Source of the DNA: Brevipalpus yothersi
Lineage: Eukaryota > Arthropoda > Arachnida > Trombidiformes > Tenuipalpidae
Reading direction: 5' to 3'
Length of the DNA: 64,000 nucleotides
Assembly: GCA_003956705.1 (NCBI GenBank)
Contig: QZCP01000025.1
Span: forward strand, 1 to 64,000
Position 1 is the stretch's first letter. Each line of letters begins with the position of its first letter. The notes below the pieces were generated by a model. The model did not search any database and had not been told where the DNA came from. It saw only the letters and a list, made by a program, of their open reading frames with translations. The translations under genes were made by a program, and so were the position numbers. Positions 21,790-32,384 of this stretch are shown here, one piece after another.

Positions 21790-21944
21790 NNNNNNNNNNN
21801 NNNNNNNNNNNNNNNNNNNNNNNNNNNNNNNNNNNNNNNNNNNNNNNNNNNNNNNNNNNNNNNNNNNNNNNNNNNNNNNNNNNNNNNNNNNNNNNNNNNN
21901 NNNNNNNNNNNNNNNNNNNNNNNNNNNNNNNNNNNNNNNNNNNN

Positions 21945-21993
<49 letters not shown>
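21741..21993. repeat. (GA)n tract with 155-N assembly gap
   Basis: Pure GA from 21741 to 21789, unknown bases 21790-21944, then GA again to 21993. The gap was clearly left because the microsatellite could not be assembled, so its true length is unknown. Confidence 0.97.
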
Positions 21994-21995
<2 letters not shown>

Positions 21996-23735
21996 ATTCT
22001 CGCTGTGTATTATACTCATTCTCAAGTTTGTTCCCACTGAATAATGGTTAGATTGGACCTTGTTACTGAATAGAAACGTATATCATACAAGTCATAAATT
22101 AGTTACTCTATTAGAGTTTAGATCTTTGACTAGCTGAATGAAGTTATATCAAGCCCGAAGGGATGAGAAGTCTACAAATCTGTTGACAGTAAATCTAGTA
22201 GAAATTTATCTTGACGTTTCCTGAGATTGTGGATGCTCGGACGAACGCAAATGAAGTGTACTATTGCTGCCAGGTCAGTTGCAGATGTCAGGCAGTACAC
22301 TGTACAGAAACTTTAGGCATATTTTTCTTGATAGAATATTCTCCTTTTTACAAATTGTCAGCCAGCAGTTCATGTTCAAAATTCAATGTACTGGAAGTTC
22401 TAGCCATGCACCTGTGGTAGTTTTTGCAATGAAATGATCCACTTCGCCTCTCACCACTGTGTTGCCAATTATTTTCATTTTCCGGATGAGGTGTGTCTTC
22501 CATTCTTTGAACTGAGTAAAGTATGTGGCTGGTGGTGATTGATCGATCATGATGTCCAACAGATCAAGTCAGCTGGCCTGCCATATATCTGGACATTCAT
22601 CGCGAATTCGTTCGAGAGTATTATCATTAGATATGATCAAGCAAGCGTTGATCCTTAAGTTCTTTTTTGTGTATTCTAGTATGAAAGCCATTCCTATTCG
22701 AATAATATCGAAGGCCTTATACAATGAACCGAATAATGCAATCATACTTTGCATCCAGTCGTGGATGCGAAACTATCGAAGTGCTCGGAGCACACTTGAG
22801 ACTTTTCTTACTATATCATTTTGGTCCTTTTCAATGTTTGAAACTTTTCAGTATGCTGAGTCCCTGGGCCCACTCAGCATTCTCGATTATGGCTCATAAT
22901 ACTTCCGCTCAGGGCTCGAATTGCAAAATGTTCTCTCCAAAGATAATCGGTAAGCCACCATGTAAAGCTTATTCCTGTGCAACAGTGGAAATTACGATTA
23001 TGGACCCTTCAATGTACCAGAGATTCACCAGAATTGTACGTGGATACATGTGTAGCAATAAAGTAGACTTGATATGTCCCAATTGAGGCAAAGATGCATT
23101 AATCCAGCACCCAGGGTCCATACTAACTGTATTTCCTATTCTTTTTTCTTTTCATCAAATTCAAAAACCCTTCTTTACCACTGTTAACCACCCACAAGGT
23201 AGAACTCAGTTACATCTCAACAACAATTAGCCCAACGAACATTAGATCAACGAAAATTATCCTACTTTTTCCCTCTTTTTTCCCCTCCCACCCCCAGAGG
23301 CACATGTATCTAGGAGAGGTTGATCCAAGGACTCAGTATCCAAAATTGTGAGGCGGGCCATTTTGTCCGTTCGCAGTATTCATCCCCAAAATTTTTTCTA
23401 TCCCATCAATTCATACTCTAAGGTAGGTCCACTATTTTTTTTGTTATCTAATTAAATCGAATTGTTATCGGGTATTGATTAAAAATGATTACTCAAAATG
23501 ATTAATATGTGTGTGGCGTATTATCATCATCATCATCATCATTATCATTGCCAATCTCGCTGTGTTCATGTCCAGAAACACAGTAACGCCGCCGCTTTGC
23601 CTTGATCAAGATTGTGGCAGGCATACACACACACATATTATTATCGTTTTTAATCATTACACTTTTTAATCAAATTGTCAATTGATTAATATTGTTTACC
23701 TTTCATATTATTGTTCATCAATCGGATGACAAGGT
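21994..23735. other. Spacer upstream of the DNMT3-like gene
   Basis: No supported gene. A minus-strand frame at about 22778-22569 looks weakly coding but has no start context or known relative (see findings). The last 500 bp probably hold the DNMT3-like promoter and 5' untranslated sequence, with an ATC trinucleotide run near 23525. Confidence 0.45.
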
Positions 23736-26700
23736 ATGGCAACTCAACCTGAAACACCATTAGATCTTACGAATGAGCCAGTGACTACTAAGCGAACAAA
23801 AAAAGGTATGTACATTGAGTGGTTTTGAATCATGTCTCTTTTTTTCGAAGCATACTGACATAGTGTGTGAGTCTGTGTGTGAGAGATGGATAAGAGTGTG
23901 TACTTATCATAATGTGGAGATACATTTTTGATATTTATTTGATTGTGTTTTGTTCATTTGTATTTTGGGACAGGTATTGCAATGGATATGTGTTCAAATG
24001 GATCACAAGATTTGCCTCTTCCAACAACTGTACCCTCATCGGCAAGCTCTATCGATAATCATACTGGAAGCAGTACAGCTGATGACAACAATGTGAGCAG
24101 AACGGTGCAAGATGGTGCCAATGAATCTTCCAATTCGGTTGATAGTTCTCCAAAGAAGGGGCGAAAAAGGAAAACTGATTTACCTCAAGTTCAAGTGGAC
24201 CCAGAAGAAGGGGATTCATCTGCCAGTCCTCTCCAGCGAGGCAAGTATGGACTTAGACCCGTACCTCAACAGGTTAATTATTATCAAGTAAGAGTGAGTA
24301 TCAAAACGGTTGATTAGAGTGTAATCTTTGCTTGTATTTATTCATTTATTTTTTTATTTGTGATTTCAGTCATCTGTTGAGGAACGAAAAGCTAAAACCA
24401 AGAAAGAAGAGGATCAAACAGCGAAGGCGGGAAGTGAAGATGGAGCAACACCTCCCAAAAGGCGCCACTCTAGTACGCAATCAAGAAAAGGCCAAGTCAA
24501 AGATGAAAAGCCAACTGTACGAACATTGTTACACTCATTGCATTTGCTTGTATATTGACAGAAAATTTCTATTTTATCGTTGATCACAGGTATTCAATGT
24601 TGGAGAAATTGTTTGGGCCACTCTACCAACTTACAAAACCTGGTTCCCCGCACTTATTCTTTCGCACTTATATTGTACCCAAAAGCCGCCAAGAAATGGC
24701 CATACTTGGGTATACTGGTTTGGTGATCATAAAGTTTCCGAAATACCTCTTACAAAGATCAAATCCTTTATGCCTCATTTTCAAGAATTCAGTAAAGGAA
24801 CTTCCAGTTTGACAAGTCCTCGCATGCGAGAAGCTCTTCAAGTATTATCATCGCGAGCTGGACTCACATTCGCAGTCGATATGAACAGCGATGAAGACCC
24901 AATGGTCGAATGGGCCAAGAATGGTTTCCAAATTCCTCCCGAAAAACAAAAATCAGGTGTCAATCCTTTCGCTGCCGACCCAATGAATCCTATTCCGCCT
25001 TTGGCAGCTTGTTATTTACCTCTGGACGCCCTTCAACAAGAATCTCTGAAAACTGATGATAGACTGCAACACATTGCTTTTTATGAAGTAGAAAGTGCTG
25101 AAACAGTTCCGGAGCAAGATGAGCCCTTCCAAATTCCTGAGTTTAAAATTTCTCAAGTTAATAGGATAAAAAATGGTGAAATACAAATGAACGAAATTTG
25201 TATTGCCTGTTGCTGTGATCATAATTCTGCAGCTGATACGGTGAATGGTCAAAAAATAATCCATCCTTTGTTCGAGGGGCTTCTTTGTAAACAATGTCGT
25301 GAAACTCTGAAGACCACAATGTATGCGCCAGGAGTGGACAATAAGAATGTAAGTTGACGCTTAAACTACTTCGGAAAATCGTTATAATTGGATTTGAAAA
25401 CTGATTTCATCATTTTATCCTCAGTCTTTTTGTGCAATTTGTGGACAAGTTGGTAAATTAGCAGTATGTGACAATGCTAAATGTCATCGGTAAGGACACG
25501 TAGCCTAATAGATATCAGCAATTGCTCACTAACTTTCCATCTTACAGTGTATTCTGCTTCGTTTGCATTGGCTTATATACCAGCCCAGAGTTTGAGAATG
25601 AGGTGCGATCCTGTCAATTATAGTAGAAATTTTTTCCCATCTAACTAACCAATTTTCTTGTCCGTAGATTGTAGCTGCTGATAGCTGGGATTGCTTCGTT
25701 TGCAAGCCTCATACTCTCCCTGTCAGCTGTCTTTTGAAAACTCGTGCTGATTGGCGAGAACATGTCATGACAATGTATGATCCCCTCAGATGTTTTCTCG
25801 CATCCGCTCCATTCTGCACCACGACGAGTCCATTAAGAGTTCTCTCACTGTGTGAAGGGATCGGAACTGGTAAGATAATTGACCTAATTTGCAAACCCAT
25901 GTTCTTACCCTCTCTTCTTCTTTTCCTTCATTTTCTAGTGAAAGTTGCGCTATCCAAAGCTAATTTAAATATTGCTGCCTATTATGGCGTAGAAAGCGAC
26001 AAAGAAGCTGTTTCTATTCTCAAGCATAATCATCAAGATTCGATACAACTCATTGATGGAGTTGATTCCTTGGCTTTAGAGAAAGTATGTTTTAATTTGT
26101 GGCTATGTTTCAATTTTTAATTCATCTCTTCCTCATTCCTTCTGATAAAGCTCATCACTATGGCCCCGATTGATCTGATAGTTGGTGGTACTCGCTGTAT
26201 AGATGTACCGTCCTCAAGCCATGATAAAAAAGGTGTCTTCGGTAAGGAAAGCGGACATGCATCTTGAGAAGAAGTCACTCAAATTATTGTATTTCTTATT
26301 TTACACTTATGCTATTGATAGACTTGAAATCGGGTGGACAGCAATTTCTCAATTTCAATCAAATTCTTCATATGGTGAGGCATTTCAACAAGGGTCGTCA
26401 CGTTTTCTTCTTGTTCGACAGTATTGCCTCCCTCCCAACGACGACGAGAGATATTATCTCTGAACAATTGATGGTAAGCTTTGTATTAGTTCTTCAATCA
26501 AACCTCTAATCCTTCATTCTCCTACAAATTTCTTATGAAGTGTAAACCCGTGACTGTTGGTGCGAAAAACATTTCGTCACCTGTCCGAAATCGTTATCTT
26601 TGGTCGAATATTCCAGGGATTAATAGGTATTGTCAACCTTGAATTCTCCAGATGTTTCTCCTATTTATCTCACATTTTTCCTTTCTCTTCCCTAGACCAT

Positions 26701-26972
26701 TGCCTCCTGAACTACTATCTGACTACCTCAAGTTGTCTGACGCCATGATTTTACGAAAAAATAGCTCAAAAAGTTCACCAAGTAAATCTGATGTAGATGC
26801 AGACTCGATCGATCCAAGTGAATTGGAGGAAATGCTTGGTTTTCATAAAGGATACACCGATGTGAATAGTCTCTCCAAAGCCAAAAGAATTTCTGCTCTC
26901 TCCAAATCTTGGTCGGTTCCTATTTTATCTCATGTAATGTGGGCTTTAGTTGATTTCTTCGAGTCTAACTGA
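23736..26972 (+). CDS. DNMT3: DNMT3-type protein with degenerate methyltransferase motifs
   Basis: Twelve exons: 23736-23805, 23974-24287, 24370-24516, 24590-25348, 25425-25489, 25548-25602, 25668-25869, 25939-26084, 26151-26241, 26322-26473, 26541-26626, 26696-26972. They join in one frame to 787 aa. A disordered Ser/Lys-rich N-terminus is followed by a PWWP domain (about 178-265; TWFPALI and WVYWFGDHKVSEIP). An ADD zinc domain follows (about 378-505; ICIACC, HPLFEGLLCKQC, FCAIC, CHRVFCFVC, WDCFVC), then a DNMT3 C5-methyltransferase fold (about 525-787; RNRYLWSNIPGINRP, SELEEMLGF, SWSVP). The catalytic PCN motif reads R601-C602-I603, the ENV motif reads D649-S650-I651, motif I is LCEGIGT instead of LFDGIATG, and the target-recognition stretch is short. 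It is DNMT3 by architecture but probably not an active enzyme. Exon 3 uses a less common GTACGA donor. Confidence 0.93.
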
Positions 26973-27291
26973 GGCAAAATAATCATCAGCTATATTCTGG
27001 CATATGTACATTTAATCATCATTTAATCTAATGATTTTTCATCACACACACTTTCGCTCATTGATTTCGTAAGCTTTACACTATGATGCCTGGAGGCATA
27101 ATTTAATCATTATCACCTCTTGCCGCTGACTGTTTTCATAATCATTTCAATACTCCAGTACCATGGAGTAGTGTACTTCCAAGACTTCTCAGTCAACCAA
27201 TGCAAACAAATGGGTATTGCAATGGTATATTGTTTGTAGCGGTTCAATGAATAGATTTTTCCCGAATTATCAAATTATGAAAAATATCCAA
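26973..27291. other. 3' flank of the DNMT3-like gene
   Basis: AT-rich, no gene seen. No canonical AATAAA lies close behind the stop. Confidence 0.4.
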
Positions 27292-28173
27292 TTATCTATC
27301 TAATAATGTGCTCATCTCACACTCGAACTTTTCAGCATGAGTTATATCGAGTAAAGCACTTCTTTTTTCTTGCCATTTTGGTGTGCAAATTTTGCACACA
27401 AGCCAATAAAGCATATTATCAAAATTTTGTTCTACTCTTGCTTTTGTCAAATGAAACTCATTCTTTGTAGCTTTCAATTCGATATATTGCCAAGCTTTCC
27501 AGCATTCTATTTTATTGAGTGATTCAAAGTTTATTTCCCCCAGCTTTAGTGGAGTGTTTAATTTTTCTCAATCATTCTCTCTGAACTCTTCATGTTAGGG
27601 GTAAAGTTCTAATACTTTCACCCGAATTCATTGAAAGCAATATAGTTTTAATTCTAGAGTATTGAAGCATATATCAATCAACCTTGAATGTCATACTATT
27701 TAGCATAACATTTTCGATCAATATTCATCGGAAAGAATCATGCAAAAAGCTCAGCATTAACATGACAGGAAGATACAGTTCTTGACCTTTGAGAACTTGT
27801 CGAGAGGCTCTCATGTTTTTCATTACTATTGAGCCTAAAACTTTGTATTTGCCTGGCATTCGAGTGGTCAAAAGTTGATTGTATGGTGCAAATTTTTTGC
27901 AAATCATTCATCTGATTATTCAAAAAATTGATTAGAGAACGAGCAGCACGTAGAGACCTAGCTTTTATACAATCTTTGATATGTCTAAATCCTAAACTCG
28001 GTTCAAAGGGACTTGGAAAATCGTTTCTCATTGAACAGTACATACTTTTATTCGATCAAGTTTCTCGAAATAATGTTACGAACTTTTTTGTCGTTGAAAG
28101 ACATTTGTTCCACAGTAGCGTTTTTTACCGTTAACTTGTATCTTTCTTTCGCATACAGACGCAAAATTTTCAT
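27292..28173 (-). CDS. Unrecognised minus-strand gene or gene remnant
   Basis: Three minus-strand frames have protein-like composition. A: ATG at 28173 to stop near 28042 (about 43 aa, MKILRLYAKERYK...VRNIISRNLIE). B: ATG at 28043 (or 28031) to stop at 27738 (101 aa or less; FEPSLGFRHIKDCIKARSLR...). C: open from about 27543 to stop at 27292 (83 aa; contains AWQYIELKATKNEFHLTKAR and CKICTPKWQEKRS), which lacks an ATG at its left end and starts at a possible AG acceptor. B and C could be joined by a 200-nt intron, for example from a GTATCT donor in B in phase 0, but the acceptor has no pyrimidine tract. A and B are in different frames. I recognise no family. It may be a small lineage gene whose splicing I have wrong, or a decaying copy. 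Confidence 0.35.
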
Positions 28174-28827
28174 GCCTCATTTCAATTTGAAAAATATTTG
28201 GTGAAACGAATTGTTTCACTTTATATTTGACACATTGTAGGGTGTGGATGAGCAGTAGTAGTCGAGGTCATCGAATTTAATGACAATCATAAGCTGATCA
28301 CAATTTCAAACAATCAAAATCAAAGGTCGCTCCAGTTGACTGATTCGTTAGACTTGACCACTATGACCTGTATTCATACTGTGCGGAAAGTATATTGCCA
28401 TTGAATAATTTGTCATCATTACAGCCCATGAACTACTTTTCCAAAAGATATTAAAAATGGAATGTGAATGTAACACACATATCGTCAGACTATTTCATCC
28501 TTCTCCCTTGATACATGATGGTTACGTATCTTACTCACAAGAAATTCAGCATTTCCTCTCTCTTTCTTCTTCTTCTTCATCAATTGACGTCAATATGAAG
28601 AAAAAAGGAAAGTCTTATCATAGGAGGAGTTTTTGGGAGGTTTTCACTGAAATTGATTACAATGTTCATCCTCATCCTCGTGTACACAAATATTATGAAT
28701 ATGTGTGTTTTTGTCCTTCTTTACTCAAGTTTCAATAAGAATTGATGGAGGGTCACAAGGAAGGTCTCACATGATAGAAAGTGTACAGTCGGAAAACAGT
28801 CAAAAAACGCTAGCGGATATCGGCCAT

Positions 28828-28830
<3 letters not shown>

Positions 28831-28880
<50 letters not shown>
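28831..28880. repeat. (GA)n tract
   Basis: About 50 bp of pure GA dinucleotides. Confidence 0.95.
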
Positions 28881-28884
<4 letters not shown>

Positions 28885-29772
28885 TGCTGACCGATATCTT
28901 GCACCGAATTATAGACGATAGATTTGATTTCATTTTGGACCGATGAATACGTTATCGTCATCCTATCTTTTACTAAGGATGGTCAAAAAAATTTAGAGTT
29001 CATTACTCTTGATTTATCATTCACAATAATCATAGTTTGTCCATGATTCTGGAATATACTTTTTTATACAGAACTAGATTTCGTTGTGTGTGTGTGAACA
29101 TCCGGGTTGGAATTTTATAATGTTTTTCGGATTAATGTGAATGAAAAAATGATAAATAATTGTGTCAGATGCTCTATAGTCTTGAAAATGCTTCAATAGA
29201 TCATCAGATGATTAGTCTGGACCTTAGCTATCGATGGTCACGAACATGGTAATGACAATAGCCTGGAAGAAAATCATATGAAACTTGGACGCGTTTAAAA
29301 AATAACAGCTCATTGTCATGCAAAACTTATCTTCGTCTTCCGCTTACTGGTTTATCCTATTTATCCATCCATTTCGTGGCCAATCTTCAGCGAAATGCTG
29401 ATCTAAATTTTCTGAGATTCTCAAATATCATCATACCACTATCATATGTTCCATGCTTTGGCTGAAATTGGTTGCTCTCAAATTCTAACTGGAAGATTGA
29501 GCATTCTTCAATAGGCCAAATTCGTTTACAAAATCCATATAATTTAGCTACAAGAAGGGGGGAATTCCATTTCATCTGTACAATTTGTACAAAACGAAAA
29601 CGAATCAAGACAAGATCAGACAGTACACACCGAAGGAAGCTCATTTCGAAGATTATCATGTGAGATCTTCTGAAGGAGGACACACACAAATCTGTTTTTC
29701 CGGTTTTTCTGATAGCTTCAGAAATTCATTTTCACTTGCTGATTCATTCATTCAAGAGATAGATAGATAGAA

Positions 29773-29774
<2 letters not shown>

Positions 29775-29813
<39 letters not shown>
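29775..29813. repeat. (GA)n tract
   Basis: About 39 bp of pure GA dinucleotides. Confidence 0.95.
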
Positions 29814-29816
<3 letters not shown>

Positions 29817-30425
29817 TTGAAAGTGGAATGGACTTGAGAGATGAGTTCGCCTTTTTCGAGAAAGATCATGGCTTGCAAAAAGATCGAAAGTGTTCTAACG
29901 AGCCAAGTTGGAAGATTGGAAAACTTGATGGTGGGAGGGAAAGTGAGAAGGATGGGAGGTGTTGAGAGAGAGAGGAAAATAAAAATTATTATGTGGACCA
30001 AACATGATTTCCGAAAAGGAGCGCAACAAGTGGAAATGTGAAAGTGAGACCAGCAGCTAGTTGTAAATATTTTGGATAGAAAGAACACAAGAACGAAAAC
30101 TTATCAAGTTGACTATTCAATTTGGTTTATTCTCTTTCTTTCTCTCTCTCTCTCTTATAAATCGTCCTCCAGTGATCACTTGGTTGCCACAATTCGTTAT
30201 ATTCGTTTCAAGTGTAAATGAACTTCGATTATCAAGGTTACTATCGAGTCTTTTTACTAGTGAAACAAAACAGTCCATTTGATCACGAATTTGATTCATA
30301 TTATTCACTTCCGGTACAGAATTATCGTTATTTGTTCGTAATTTCTTGATAAAGTTTATTTGTTTGTGCTTTTTTCTGTGAGAATATACCATTCTTTTGC
30401 AAATTTTCAATTTACACATTTCAAT

Positions 30426-31274
30426 ATGCCTGATTGTGATTATATTTGGCCAGAAGAACTAATACCACAAGTTCGCAAAGAATTTCTCATACAGTATGAG
30501 ACTGAGTGTAAAGATATGTTTGACGAAACGGATGTCCAAGAAGTGCTCACAGACGATTGGTGGATCAGAAGATTTCTAATTCACAATGCTGGCGATCCCG
30601 ATTTAGCTCTGGATGGGTTGATTAATTGTTTAAAGTGGCGCGAAGAGATCAAAATTCGATCTATTCGCGATAATTATTTTCCAGAAGAACTTTATCGTGT
30701 TGGTGCTCTGTTTCGATACTCAGTTGATCAAAACAAAATTCCAACTCTTTACATTCGATTGAAAATGGTTCGAAGATTACCGGCTATACAAGATTTGATC
30801 AAACTATTTATTGCTTACAATTTTAATGCCATCGACACAGACGCTCATGGACAAGGTTGGGGTCTAATAATTGATTTTGATGGTGCTGGCATCCAGAATG
30901 CTGACATGGATCTAGCAAAATTTATTGTATTCTCACTCAAATGTTACTTTCCATCATCTCTATCGTATGTATTCTGTTTGGATTTTCCATGGTTTTTACG
31001 TGCCTTCTGGAGTGTTGTGAAAGCTTGGCTACCCAAGAAGCGAACTTTTGCATTAAGGTTCATAAGTCGCAAGCAGCTTTCCGATTACATATATCCAGAA
31101 TATTTGCCTGATTTTGTGAATGGAAAGTGTAAACAAATTTACAGTTTTGTACCGGTTGGATGCCCAAGATTTGTGGACTATTGTGTTCGTGAAATGAACA
31201 TTCCGCGAACAACTGCTGAAAAAATATATTCAGTTTACAAGCCTTTCCTGAAGCCTGAGATTGTATGCTCTTGA
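30426..31274 (+). CDS. CRAL-TRIO domain protein related to the MOSPD2 N-terminus
   Basis: Intronless gene of 282 aa starting at the only in-frame ATG (MPDCDYIWPEEL). An N-terminal helical CRAL-TRIO-N-like segment (WWIRRFLIHNAGDPDLALD, KWREEI) is followed by a Sec14/CRAL-TRIO lipid-binding domain: GWGLIIDFDGAGIQNADMD, KFIVFSLKCYFPSSLSYVF, LDFPWFLRAFWSVVKAWLP, then a YIYPEYLP lid-like segment. The block order resembles the CRAL-TRIO part of MOSPD2. MOSPD2 itself continues into an MSP (FFAT-binding) domain and a C-terminal membrane anchor at ER contact sites, and both are absent here. The remaining tail of about 65 residues is unassigned. A soluble lipid-transfer or lipid-sensing role is inferred from the fold; ligand unknown. 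Confidence 0.8.
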   Translation: MPDCDYIWPEELIPQVRKEFLIQYETECKDMFDETDVQEVLTDDWWIRRFLIHNAGDPDLALDGLINCLKWREEIKIRSIRDNYFPEELYRVGALFRYSVDQNKIPTLYIRLKMVRRLPAIQDLIKLFIAYNFNAIDTDAHGQGWGLIIDFDGAGIQNADMDLAKFIVFSLKCYFPSSLSYVFCLDFPWFLRAFWSVVKAWLPKKRTFALRFISRKQLSDYIYPEYLPDFVNGKCKQIYSFVPVGCPRFVDYCVREMNIPRTTAEKIYSVYKPFLKPEIVCS

Positions 31275-32384
31275 ATTCAATCAAAAGTAGGTGGAACAGA
31301 GAAAACATGTAAATATTGGAATGAACATTGTGTTTTGAATATTTATTTATTTATCACTAATGATAACATTTTTTTTTCTCCATGATGAGGATGAAATTTC
31401 CCAAGAAATTGTACGTTAATTATTAAACGTTGATCTTAATCTCATTTCTGATTCATTGTGACGGATTTCCTTACTAATTAATTCGTTGAAGGCCTTATTT
31501 TATGACGGAATTTTGTGTCTAGTAGACATATTTCAGAGCCACCAAAATATTTGTAATAGCCGAAATTTTTTCGCTTCCGTTTAAATTCTGAGAAAAATAA
31601 TCTGGAAAGTTGAGAGCTTGTTGAATTTTTCGGGAAGAATTCACATTGAGATTACACACACATAGAATTTCTGCTTACAATATTGATCTCATTTTCTTGT
31701 TAATTTCCTCTGGTCCTCATTTAATTATATTGTTTTCCCAATAAGCAGACTCTCGATGCATTGAATCGTGTTTTGAAATATTTCAATCTTACACTGAGCA
31801 AATCAATTCTTCTTTGATGTCAAGTTCAAGAAAAAAATTGCACAAAAAATCACTGTCCAAAATTCCTTTTTATAGATAACCACTTAGAATAGCCATTATA
31901 CATATGTTACTATGTATGATGAAAATCATGATCAGAAAAATAGAGCATTTGATCAAAAAATTGTTCTAAAATGTTTAAGGAAATACATCTATTAGGGTTT
32001 GTTCTAATTCGGTAAGCTCTTCGGCAGAACTGTTGTGAATAAGGAAGCTCCACACAGAATGAAGATAGGGTCAGAGAGATCATAAATAAATTTCATGGAG
32101 GCATTTCTCTGAGAATCACCCAAGTATATAAATTAGATGCCACCATTCAATCCCAATGATCATACAAAATCGTATCAGAATAACATAATACTCCCAAAAA
32201 AGCGGTGACCACTGACGGGATTCAGCAACTTGGAATAGAATTATTTGCAAACATATTTGGAGGAATGCTGTACGGAATGATTCCACGTTAGTCAAGATAG
32301 TTAGTCGATATATATGAAGTAGGATCGATGAAGTCTTGGAAAGGACCATAAATCCGATCGATGGAAGACCATGTTTCTTGCAGC
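31275..32384. other. Convergent spacer, CRAL-TRIO / LIM genes
   Basis: 3' untranslated sequence of both genes and AT-rich spacer. No gene, tRNA or long repeat seen. Confidence 0.5.

Larger units (their letters stand above)
28174..30425. other. Spacer with two GA tracts
   Basis: No supported gene. Contains GA microsatellites at 28831-28880 and 29775-29813. A 100-codon minus-strand frame at 30117-30419 just upstream of the CRAL-TRIO gene is not convincing. Confidence 0.5.

Noticed and set aside
22549..23086. Plus-strand frames of 116 and 120 codons
   Set aside because: Shadows opposite a weakly coding-like minus-strand segment; composition not protein-like.
30117..30419. 100-codon minus-strand frame before the CRAL-TRIO gene
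   Set aside because: One end is a GA-tract translation and the start overlaps the CRAL-TRIO 5' region; no known relative.
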